Origin: Methanobacteriota archaeon
Lineage (GTDB): Archaea; Thermoplasmatota; Poseidoniia; Poseidoniales; Thalassarchaeaceae
Direction of reading: 5' to 3'
DNA: 42,217 nucleotides
NCBI GenBank assembly: GCA_002708695.1
Contig: PAOZ01000036.1
Coordinates: forward strand, 1-42,217
Position 1 is the first letter of the stretch; every line of letters begins with the position of its first letter. The translations under genes and the position numbers were made by a program. The notes beneath the pieces are model-generated. The model saw only the letters and a list, made by a program, of their open reading frames with translations, did not search any database and had not been told where the DNA came from. Positions 28,401-36,100 of the stretch are shown here, in pieces.

Positions 28401-30263
28401 GATAGGATTGACGCTGAAAATTTTGTTGATTTCATTCGTCAAACATTGCAAGAAAGTGGAGGAGATATTGTATTGTTAGCAGATCGCCTTGCGAGGATTG
28501 AACGAGATGGAGATGGTGCCGTTGCAAAAGATATGCCTCCTTCTGGTGGGGTTCGTATTATGACAATTCACAAATCAAAAGGTTTGCAATCAAAGGTAGT
28601 AATTCTTGCAGGTATATTTGGTCAATCCCAAACTCAATTAATTCATGAAAATCAAGATCGATTAATTGTCACTCCACAAATGTTTGGAGTTCATCCTAAA
28701 CCATGGTTAGATCAGAAAGACCCAATTTCATCCGTATGGAATTATATCAAAATATTACATGAATCACAAGTTCAAGCTGAGGCACGTAGATTGCTATATG
28801 TTGCAGCAACTAGAGCAAAAGAACGATTGATAATTTCCGGCTCTCCTAGTGGAGTAGTTTTTGGAGATTCGGGAATTGAATTAGAAATCAAACATGGGAA
28901 AACACCCTCATTTGGTTCAATGTTGTTGGAATCAATGCGCCAATCTTCTGCTACCAAAAGCATCAATTCTCCTTGGCTTATTGGTGATGAAGTATTGGGT
29001 GTTGAATTAACTACGACTCCGAAAAAGTATCAACTCTGTATCGATCCCGTTTCAGTCTCAATGAAGAGTTCAATTGGAGTTGATAACGGAATAGGAATTC
29101 GTATCTATCATTCTCCTGAATGCTTCGAAGATAGGACGATTCCAAAGACGGTATTTCGTTCAATGTTTGATCTTAGTGAAACATTGAACTATATCAAGGA
29201 AAATGGCCCTTCCAATATTGCTGAGACACCTAGAGAAATTGTGTTAAGATCTAATATCTCTCCTAGTAGTCTTGATGTTGCTCAAACATGTATGCGAAAA
29301 TATTGGTTGGAAAAGCGTATTGGCTTGAAAGAAGGAATAGAAAAATTAGGTAATGAAACAGGAAGCAGTGAAAATTTCTTACCACCTGCAAATGTGCTTG
29401 GAACAATTATTCACCGATTAGTAGAAATTGGTGTTCCTAGTCCCAAGAGATCACCCGAATCATATCCTTTACCTATAGAATGGACAAATGATTTGAAGTC
29501 AAGATGGCAAGGAAAATCGTTAGAAAAAGCAATGGATGAGGTTTTCAAAGAATATCTTACATCTAAGGTAAATATGGATAATACAAGGAAATTAGTAACT
29601 ACCATGATTTCAAATCTCGATAATTCGGAATTGGGTCAATTTTTGAATCAAGGCGAGGGTAAAATGGGTATATTTGAAGGTGTTAGAACTGAATTGCCAT
29701 TTGGAATGGAATTTGAAGTCCAGAGCCCCTCTCTTCAGATTTCTGTTGATACTCCACGGGGACCTCATATTCATGCAAATGCCGAGAAGAAATTTGCACG
29801 ATTCAGTGGTCTCATTGATTTAGTAATTGCATTCAAAGACCCCGAAAACGAGTCGAAAATTATGGCTATCGATCTCAAGACAGAAGATGCAAAAATACTT
29901 CTTGAATCAAAAGAAGAGATACAAGGAACATTGTTGGAACCGGTTTCTGGAGACGATATTTCAGATGCTGAAAAATCAATTCTAATGAAACACCGTCTAC
30001 AACTCTTTGTCTATCATTATGCATTAGAACTTCAGGAATCTCTTCGTGCTAGTCATGGATTGAAAAGAAGAGTTGTTGAGAACCCTGCCATTTGGGTTGG
30101 TGTTTCTGGCAGGTTGGTCCAAATGACTGATTCGCTAATGTCTCTAGCAGAATCAGAATTACATCCACTTTTGAATGAAATGATTGCTGTTGATTATGGA
30201 ATTAAAAAAGAATCTTCATCGTTTATATGTTCTGAAAATGGAAATCATTGTTGCCCCTTCTGA
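25413..30263 (+). CDS. addA: AddA/RecB-like UvrD-family helicase-nuclease
   Basis: LVIDAGAGTGKTKTIVDRV (Walker A), IVLTFTNAAAEELKHRIR, AMILDEAQDINPRQWRLL, YVGDIKQSIYLFRQA, GGVRIMTIHKSKGLQSKVVILAG, RRLLYVAATRAKERLIISG; C-terminal nuclease GTIIHRLVEIG...FSGLIDLVIAF...MAIDLKTED...RLQLFVYHYAL. Confidence 0.93.
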   Translation: MGLNHAQRLALNLDSHLVIDAGAGTGKTKTIVDRVIEHYLTPIQRASVVLPRPSRPGRLAGGMIVDGNADRVDLNEWSGLLPTEVIVLTFTNAAAEELKHRIRIALGELREGTTSGNDDGADSRIIVQGLPDQFRMLLEDAPIGTIDSFFSRLVSPHRALLGLDLTDEQVSESQRVSLEMLAVNTAWRLPYENSRKGEAVDAGIPTEILDQFFESRKRVSQTVGSTYTCRKILKGMLSRSVFLDGAVEQLLDASIGSVSSDLIRREITSWLDENRIFQVLNELQSPLIDWLELIEAEGAIEETDSGTRLAALDHLLSLPPPTDCWEALVRIFHLFRITSSQTGARVDGGNGLTDSPSLFPRGYLPPDTPYWDRGHSGYPTISDVLEKIADKAKKEWSKQENLFERKMAFIVGMLDDSIPTHMPSNYPIRPEMIEIPTSYSGREISDGRRFDLNQEATMLNDLWIVHRATAGILRKLKSTRGLHDFEDISELAGDLLLSRCPQICNTFYSSPIIDSLNHIDIQRPWSDDHLDRTLELANEAVKDPTSLGYASISEAEKALEDLIERVNLLKRIRRRYLAMILDEAQDINPRQWRLLSRLWGPRLREENDLIPNQNLEWEPTICYVGDIKQSIYLFRQAQVSTFHRFAEHLRRINDHELSTLDIFKKPNPLRTSEWSRDPRALHDTFVRGSMYTSENRKSLDPEVRFESTDGIHPISSDELSLRKSGHVRLSINYRTSGGLLRVMDRWWKDVFHSRHQTFSNADWYAEDQELTPCDEKNEDSGILEWLLPIGPTGINEVPTDPTQPIDLFEHGKGHKKELESSLIVERIRALVDGSDCKIESASGDHQHIVEGKPVDPSDIMVLLPSRKHYLESILSGLSALGIPVQADKEGSLFSRPSVRPLVGLVQLCARPHHRHHASWVARSVLVGLSDEELDRFIRESSKGENLIERMIGFAHTANQSELIRGWNERVNSGRIIELLDWTIDHSDLLLAYPMTSDRIDAENFVDFIRQTLQESGGDIVLLADRLARIERDGDGAVAKDMPPSGGVRIMTIHKSKGLQSKVVILAGIFGQSQTQLIHENQDRLIVTPQMFGVHPKPWLDQKDPISSVWNYIKILHESQVQAEARRLLYVAATRAKERLIISGSPSGVVFGDSGIELEIKHGKTPSFGSMLLESMRQSSATKSINSPWLIGDEVLGVELTTTPKKYQLCIDPVSVSMKSSIGVDNGIGIRIYHSPECFEDRTIPKTVFRSMFDLSETLNYIKENGPSNIAETPREIVLRSNISPSSLDVAQTCMRKYWLEKRIGLKEGIEKLGNETGSSENFLPPANVLGTIIHRLVEIGVPSPKRSPESYPLPIEWTNDLKSRWQGKSLEKAMDEVFKEYLTSKVNMDNTRKLVTTMISNLDNSELGQFLNQGEGKMGIFEGVRTELPFGMEFEVQSPSLQISVDTPRGPHIHANAEKKFARFSGLIDLVIAFKDPENESKIMAIDLKTEDAKILLESKEEIQGTLLEPVSGDDISDAEKSILMKHRLQLFVYHYALELQESLRASHGLKRRVVENPAIWVGVSGRLVQMTDSLMSLAESELHPLLNEMIAVDYGIKKESSSFICSENGNHCCPF

Positions 30264-30303
30264 TATAGATATGAAGAATTACTTCTATGCCTTGCGATGA
30301 ACT

Positions 30304-30534
30304 ATGTCACAATTGGAGACTTCACTAAACTATCGACTTTTTTCTTCAATCATTATTGGAATTTCTTTACTAATTTATGCCGTTTATTGTATGTTAAAGG
30401 GAGGCACTCATGTACGTGGAAAAGGATGGGTTTCAAAGTACTCACATCCTATTTCTTATCGAATAAATCAGGTACTTTGGTTCTTTCTTGGTCTTTCTAT
30501 GATCTTTTCAAATTTCATATTTGCTCTAAAGTGA
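30304..30534 (+). CDS. Small membrane protein, two predicted TM helices
   Basis: MSQLETSLNYRLFSSIIIGISLLIYAVYCMLKGGTHVRGKGWVSKYSHPISYRINQVLWFFLGLSMIFSNFIFALK: two hydrophobic helices with a basic linker; fits the gap between addA and the M20 peptidase. Confidence 0.55.
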   Translation: MSQLETSLNYRLFSSIIIGISLLIYAVYCMLKGGTHVRGKGWVSKYSHPISYRINQVLWFFLGLSMIFSNFIFALK

Positions 30535-30575
30535 CATCGGAATACTCAATGTGCTAATTTGTATGAGGACACATC

Positions 30576-31994
30576 ATGGATGAATCTCAAGTAGGCCAAA
30601 TGCTCAATTATATTCGGAAAAACTGGAAAGACTCAGTACTTCCTTCACTATGTGATTTTATTCGAATTCCAGCTCAATCCCCTAGTTTTGATCCTGATTG
30701 GGAATCAAGAGGGGAACTTGATCAAGCCATAGAATTGTTTTGTTCTTGGCTCGATAGTCTTGACATTCACGACCTGACATACGCTGTCCATCGACTACCT
30801 GGCAGAACTCCGATTTTACTTGTTGACGTTCCAGGAACCGGTTCTGGAGATGTTTTATTTTACAGCCATTTAGACAAACAACCTCCAGTAACTGAGTTAT
30901 GGTCTGAAGGAAAACATCCGTTTGAACCAGTTATTGAAGAACCATATCTGTTTGGAAGAGGAAGTGTTGACGATGGGTATGGGGGCTATCTTTGTGCTTT
31001 AGCAGTTCAAACGTTACGTGTTCATGGAGTTCCACATCCCCGTTGTCGTTTTTTGATTGAAACTTGTGAAGAATCCGGCTCTTTCGACTTACCGCCTTAT
31101 TTGGATGCCTTTTCAGAAGAAATTGGCACTCCTGATCTTGTCGTAGTTCTTGATTCAGGAGCCGGAGATTACGAAAACATCTGGATTACAGAATCATTGA
31201 GAGGTTTAGTTGCTGGAACACTAAAAGTTGAGGTAAGTAGTGAAGGGGTACATTCTGGCTTTGCTGGGGGAATAATTCCTGAAACATTTCGGATAGCTAG
31301 AAATTTAATTTCAAGAGTAGAAGACTCATCAACTGGAGAGATACTTGTACCTGAACTCCACATAGAAATTGACGAATCATTACGCGGACGTGCAGAGAGA
31401 ATTGTACAAGTTTTAGGCGACTCTGTTTGGAGTGCTTTTCCGATGTTAGATGGAGTCGAACCTCAAGTTACGGATCCTGTTGAAGTTGTGTTAAATGGAA
31501 ATTGGAGACCTGCATTGGCAGTAATTGGTGCTAATGGAATACCCTCTACTGCTGATGCAGGTAACGTTTTGAGACCATTTACAGAATTGTTACTTTCATT
31601 CCGCATACCACCTGGAGTAGATTCAGAAATTGCATCTGAAGCAATAAAAAATGTGCTTGAAGGAAATCCTCCTCATGGGTCAAAGGTAACTTACTCTCCA
31701 GTTGTTGGCGCAGATGGTTTTCGAGCACCTCCAATGCACCCTTCAATTGATTTGGCATTAAATCGGGCTGCTCAACACCTGTATGGTGAAAATTGGATGC
31801 CTTTGTTCGAAGGTGGAACAATTCCTTTCCTTTCTATGATGCAAAATCGGTTTCCTAATTCCTCATTTTTGGTTACAGGATCAATGGGCCCAGATGGGAA
31901 TGCACATGGTCCAGATGAGAAATTACATCTACCGGCATCGGAGAATTTGACATTGGCAATTTCTCTTGCATTGAATGCCCTTACTGAGGGGTGA
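30576..31994 (+). CDS. M20-family metallopeptidase / dipeptidase-like
   Basis: VLFYSHLDKQPPV, YLFGRGSVDDGYGGYLCAL, ETCEESGSFDLP, VVLDSGAG, GGTIPFLSMM, GPDGNAHGPDEKL; M20 metal-ligand motifs. Confidence 0.9.
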   Translation: MDESQVGQMLNYIRKNWKDSVLPSLCDFIRIPAQSPSFDPDWESRGELDQAIELFCSWLDSLDIHDLTYAVHRLPGRTPILLVDVPGTGSGDVLFYSHLDKQPPVTELWSEGKHPFEPVIEEPYLFGRGSVDDGYGGYLCALAVQTLRVHGVPHPRCRFLIETCEESGSFDLPPYLDAFSEEIGTPDLVVVLDSGAGDYENIWITESLRGLVAGTLKVEVSSEGVHSGFAGGIIPETFRIARNLISRVEDSSTGEILVPELHIEIDESLRGRAERIVQVLGDSVWSAFPMLDGVEPQVTDPVEVVLNGNWRPALAVIGANGIPSTADAGNVLRPFTELLLSFRIPPGVDSEIASEAIKNVLEGNPPHGSKVTYSPVVGADGFRAPPMHPSIDLALNRAAQHLYGENWMPLFEGGTIPFLSMMQNRFPNSSFLVTGSMGPDGNAHGPDEKLHLPASENLTLAISLALNALTEG

Positions 31995-32056
31995 TTGTAT
32001 GAACAAAGCCCAATAGAGCCGCCGGGGTTATATCGGAAGGTCTTTTGCAACGAACG

Positions 32057-32773
32057 ATGGACCCCCTTAGTGATGATGAAGTTGAGGAGCAGGATAGCCC
32101 AGAACAGCGTGTCCGCCGACTAGAAACTCGGCTAGCTGAAGAGACACAAAGATTGGAACGATTGTATGAGGCATATCGTAAGGCTGAAGGCGAGATTGCA
32201 GATAAACAAGCCCTAATTGATGTCTTAGAAAAAGAGGCATTAGATCGTGAGATTGAACGCGAAGGACTTGAACATCTCCTGTCAGAAAAAGATAACAAGA
32301 TTCGTGAACTTGAGTTAGACGGAGCAAAATCCTCTAAGAGAGTGGAACATTTAGAACCAGAATTAGAGAAAATGGAAGAAAAATATTCCAAAGAACGTGC
32401 AATGCTTGGTCGTGTTTACGAAATTACAGAGGAATTAGATGAGCAATTACAAACAGCTCAATCTGAATTGGAAGCTCGAGATGATTGGTATGTTCAACAT
32501 ATGAAAGTCTTCGAGGATCTAAATCAGGCGATAAAAGATCGTTATGAGATGATTGAATCTGCTGTCCAGAAAGCGGCAGAATTCCAGAAAGCTCAAGAGA
32601 GTTTCAAGCAACGAATGGAAGAGGCGATATCTACTGCGCAGAAAACAGGTTCTACAGTTCCAGTTGGTCCTGTTGAAGTTTCAGTTGATGCCGGTCCAGA
32701 TGGAGTATTAGGTACTGACGATGACGAAATTCACGTGAATCCTGCAGGTACTGCAGAAAAGGAAGAAGAGTGA
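32057..32773 (+). CDS. Coiled-coil protein of unknown function
   Basis: Heptad-like, Glu/Leu/Arg-rich RVRRLETRLAEETQRLERLYEAYRKAEGEIADKQALIDVLEKEAL...; C-terminal DAGPDGVLGTDDDEIHV. ORF opens at TTG 32045; ATG at 32057 preferred. Confidence 0.75.
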   Translation: MDPLSDDEVEEQDSPEQRVRRLETRLAEETQRLERLYEAYRKAEGEIADKQALIDVLEKEALDREIEREGLEHLLSEKDNKIRELELDGAKSSKRVEHLEPELEKMEEKYSKERAMLGRVYEITEELDEQLQTAQSELEARDDWYVQHMKVFEDLNQAIKDRYEMIESAVQKAAEFQKAQESFKQRMEEAISTAQKTGSTVPVGPVEVSVDAGPDGVLGTDDDEIHVNPAGTAEKEEE

Positions 32774-32777
32774 GTTT

Positions 32778-33590
32778 TTGATGGGCATCGCCCAACCAGG
32801 ACAAGGACCTTCAATTCTTGTTTCTGCAATGTCAATAGGAATGTTTAGTATTTCATTCATGGTTTCAGATCCAGGTGGATTTGTCACTCTTGCTGGTGTA
32901 ATCTTAGCATGTCTAGCATCGTTCATTATTTTCTTTCATCGAGATCCTGAAAGAAAAATTCCATCAGATGAGAGAATAATTGTCTCTCCAGCAGATGGAA
33001 AGGTAATGTTTGTTGTTAGAGAACGTTCTACGGGAAGACGTCCAACAAAAGAACAGCGAGAATCCGAAAATGTAGAAACAGATCCATTAATGGGCGATTG
33101 GTTCCCCGAACCGCTTGAAAATCCATTGAGTTTTCAAACAGAACAACGTTGGGTAAAAGGAACAGATTCAGAACTTTCTATAGATGTTTTTCGTATTGCA
33201 ATTTACATGTCTCCTCTTGATGTTCATGTGCAACGTAGTCCAATTCGTTCACAAGTTATAGCTATGGAACACCGTACTGGTAAAGGAAAATCTAGAGGGC
33301 CATTCCGAAAAGCATCAAAGAAAGAAAGTGAAGGAAATGAACGAGTGAGAACGGTTTTTCAGGCAGAAGATGGTATTATGATTGAAGTAACTCAAATTTC
33401 TGGAGCACTTGCTCGAACAATCATCCCTTTTTGTTTTCTTTCTGATTATCTAGAAAAGGGTCAACGGTATGGAATGATTCGTTTGGGAAGCAGAGTAGAT
33501 ATTCGAGTGCCAGCAAATCGATTTACACCATTGGTTGAATCAAATGAAATGGTACTTGCGGGGACCACTCCTTTGTTCCAAATAGAGTAA
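32778..33590 (+). CDS. Phosphatidylserine decarboxylase-related protein (possible archaetidylserine decarboxylase)
   Basis: FHRDPERKIPSDERIIVSPADGKVMFVV...FRIAIYMSPLDVHVQRSPI...GALARTIIPF...QRYGMIRLGSRVDIRVP; PSD-type motifs with GS processing site. Confidence 0.9.
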   Translation: MMGIAQPGQGPSILVSAMSIGMFSISFMVSDPGGFVTLAGVILACLASFIIFFHRDPERKIPSDERIIVSPADGKVMFVVRERSTGRRPTKEQRESENVETDPLMGDWFPEPLENPLSFQTEQRWVKGTDSELSIDVFRIAIYMSPLDVHVQRSPIRSQVIAMEHRTGKGKSRGPFRKASKKESEGNERVRTVFQAEDGIMIEVTQISGALARTIIPFCFLSDYLEKGQRYGMIRLGSRVDIRVPANRFTPLVESNEMVLAGTTPLFQIE

Positions 33591-34784
33591 TTATGGATAG
33601 AAGAGGAAAGATAGTCCAATGATAATATAGGTTGCTAGTAGCATCGCACCTTCCATCCAATTAGATTGACCATCTCTAGAGATACTGTTTGCAATCAAAA
33701 CGGCCAACATACAAGCTGCAGTTTCTAAGAGTCCGAATTCAAAACTCAACTCAACTCCGACTATCCATGATACTAGAATAACTAGTGGAGCAACAAATGC
33801 TGCAATTTGTACAGATGAACCAACTGCAATTCCAATAGAGAGGTCCATTCGATTTTTACCAGCAACAACAACAGCCGTGAAATGTTCTGCAGCATTTCCA
33901 AATAAAGGTAGAAGAATTACACCGATGAATACTGCAGATAGTCCAATTGCTTCTCCAGCAGCCTCTACTGAATGAACCATTATTTCAGCCATCAAAGAAA
34001 CAAAAACAGTTGCTAAAAGAAGCAAAATCCCAGCATCTCGAAGTTCCATTGTTGGTTCTTCGTGTCCATGTGAACTTCCAGACATCATATCGGAATGAGT
34101 CTTCAACTGGAAAAACAATAGGAGTGCATAGGATGCCATTAGAACAATTGCAGTTAATCTAGAAACCATTAACACCCCACTAATTATTTCGTTTTCCTCT
34201 AGTCCACTAAGTGAAAGAGCAATGTGGAATACAGTAGGTAGAATCAAACAAATTGTAGAAAGGAGAAGAAGAGTAGTGTTTATGCTCACTGCTTGAGGAT
34301 TGAAAGTTTGTTCTTTATGGCGTAAACCTCCCCAAAGAAATGACAGCCCCATAACTAAGAGTAGATTGCCTAGAATACTTCCAATTAAACTGGTTTTTAC
34401 TAGTGTAACCATAGCGTTACCTAATTCAGTATTAGAACTTGAAAATGCCTCTGCAGCAGCAAAAACAGCGACTAATGCGATGATAATTTCTGCAGCATTT
34501 CCAAATGTTGCATTTAGTAATCCACCAATAGATTCCGATGTTCTTGTTGCAATTTCTGCAAGTGCTTTTCCCATAACCAATGCTAATGGCATAATTCCAA
34601 TCAGAGATGAAATAAATTGTATTGATTCATCAAGATGTGCTATTTTCGCATAAAATGCAATTGGAACTGCAATTAGAAGCCAATTTAGAATAGCATTCCT
34701 AGGATCGCATGCTGCAACAATCGAAGAAATACCATTGAGTGTGCTTTTTTCCATTCCATTTTCACCTTCTTGGACTTCAGACAT
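33591..34784 (-). CDS. CaCA-family Ca2+/cation:H+ antiporter (CAX-like)
   Basis: GGLLNATFGNAAEIIIALVAV and GVILLPLFGNAAEHFTAVVVAGKNRMDLSIGIAVGSSVQIAAFVAPLVIL: two inverted alpha-repeat motifs (GNAAE). Confidence 0.93.
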   Translation of the reverse strand: MSEVQEGENGMEKSTLNGISSIVAACDPRNAILNWLLIAVPIAFYAKIAHLDESIQFISSLIGIMPLALVMGKALAEIATRTSESIGGLLNATFGNAAEIIIALVAVFAAAEAFSSSNTELGNAMVTLVKTSLIGSILGNLLLVMGLSFLWGGLRHKEQTFNPQAVSINTTLLLLSTICLILPTVFHIALSLSGLEENEIISGVLMVSRLTAIVLMASYALLLFFQLKTHSDMMSGSSHGHEEPTMELRDAGILLLLATVFVSLMAEIMVHSVEAAGEAIGLSAVFIGVILLPLFGNAAEHFTAVVVAGKNRMDLSIGIAVGSSVQIAAFVAPLVILVSWIVGVELSFEFGLLETAACMLAVLIANSISRDGQSNWMEGAMLLATYIIIGLSFLFYP

Positions 34785-34861
34785 ACCCTAACCAAGCAAA
34801 GACGGAGCGTCAAGATTGCGATTCTCGGAGCCTTCATGTTTAGTATAGTACAGGGTTAGTC

Positions 34862-35371
34862 ATGCTACCCAACACCTCGATTGCACTTTCAGGTGTGCCG
34901 GGTTCAGGAAAATCTAGTATCGCTCGATTAGCAGAATTATCTGGTTGGGAAGTTATTTGTGTAGAGGAATTGGCTAAGACACACGGATTATTGGGTGAAT
35001 TTGATCCTGAAGAACAAGCAAAAGAAATTGATATTGAGCAACTATCTAAAACACTGGGGTCAATCCAAGGACCATTGATAATTGACGGACATCTTAGTCA
35101 TCATTTACAAGTAGATGCGATTGTCATTCTAAGATGTAAACCCTCAATTCTTCGAGAGAGACTTCAGCAACGAGACTATCCTGAATGGAAGATCGAGACA
35201 AATATTGAATGGGAAATTATTGGTAGTTCTTGGTCTGAAATCGAAAATACAATTGTAGCCGAATTTGAAACATCAGATAGAGAAGCGAATCATGTTTGGT
35301 CTGAAATTGAAAATTGGATAAACGAAGGAACCCCCTCAAGAAACCCATTCATTGATTGGATGGATGATTAG
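34862..35371 (+). CDS. Adenylate kinase-like NTPase, Fap7/AK6 family
   Basis: IALSGVPGSGKSSIARLAEL (P-loop), LIIDGHLSHHLQVDAIVILRCKPSILRERLQQRDYPEWKIETNIEWEII. Confidence 0.88.
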   Translation: MLPNTSIALSGVPGSGKSSIARLAELSGWEVICVEELAKTHGLLGEFDPEEQAKEIDIEQLSKTLGSIQGPLIIDGHLSHHLQVDAIVILRCKPSILRERLQQRDYPEWKIETNIEWEIIGSSWSEIENTIVAEFETSDREANHVWSEIENWINEGTPSRNPFIDWMDD

Positions 35372-35970
35372 TTCATTGCTTTACGTAATTTGATAGCATA
35401 ATCTAATCCTGAAATTACAGTTAATGCCGTTGCAATCATAATGCTCCAATAACAAATTTCAGCGTAAAGCATGTCAGCCATTGATGAGCCATGAATTGCC
35501 ATACCTGCAAGAATCATAATTATTGCAATAGTTTGAGACAAAGTCTTCCCTTTTCCTAATTTACTAGCTGAAAAGTCAATTTGTTGCACTTCTGCATAAC
35601 CCCTCAAACCAGTGATCAATGTTTCTCGACAGATTATCAGGATTACTGCCCAAAATGGTACCAAAGACGAAGTCCAAGAAGAAACAGTTAGCAGAATAAG
35701 CATACTTTGAATGAGCACTTTATCGATTAGGGGGTCCATCATTCTACCAAAAACGGTAACACTATCCAATTTCCTAGCTAAATATCCATCTAAAGCATCT
35801 GTAGCCATGCCAATACTAAAAATAGCTAAAATCACCCACCAGAACCAAGGTTCAGGAAAAACATCGTTGTTATTCCAACATACAAATATGACAATCAGGA
35901 TGGGCACGGCGCCCAATCTAGACATGCTTACGATGTTTGGCCAAGGACTCACCGTCTTACCTTCGTCCAT
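35368..35970 (-). CDS. pgsA: CDP-alcohol phosphatidyltransferase (PgsA-like)
   Basis: DALDGYLARKLDSVTVFGRMMDPLID matches the CDP-OH-P signature Dx2DGx2ARx8Gx3Dx3D exactly; several TM segments. Confidence 0.92.
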   Translation of the reverse strand: MDEGKTVSPWPNIVSMSRLGAVPILIVIFVCWNNNDVFPEPWFWWVILAIFSIGMATDALDGYLARKLDSVTVFGRMMDPLIDKVLIQSMLILLTVSSWTSSLVPFWAVILIICRETLITGLRGYAEVQQIDFSASKLGKGKTLSQTIAIIMILAGMAIHGSSMADMLYAEICYWSIMIATALTVISGLDYAIKLRKAMN

Positions 35971-35996
35971 GTACTGGTTGAGAACTACTCATGCAA

Positions 35997-36030
35997 GGTT
36001 CTTCCGGCTAGTTCAATGCTCTAAAGAACC
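35997..36030. repeat. Inverted repeat in the divergent intergenic region upstream of the FN3-like protein
   Basis: GGTTCTT (35997-36003) and AAGAACC (36024-36030), loop of about 20 nt; right arm overlaps palindrome AACCGGTT (36027-36034). Confidence 0.5.
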
Positions 36031-36100
36031 GGTTTCTAGGATATTCTCTCGGCGTCAAGTTCATGTCAGTTAGAGTACCATCGATAGTATAGGTCCAGCC

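Noticed and set aside
21736-30263. Possible Cas4 or CRISPR-associated interpretation of the Fe-S nuclease
   Set aside because: Nuclease is the C-terminal part of a large AddB-like protein next to AddA; no repeats-spacer array or cas genes in the window.
30297-30557. 86-aa ORF overlapping 30304-30534 in another frame
   Set aside because: Cys/Phe/Ser-rich out-of-frame reading; the 30304 ORF has cleaner membrane-protein features.
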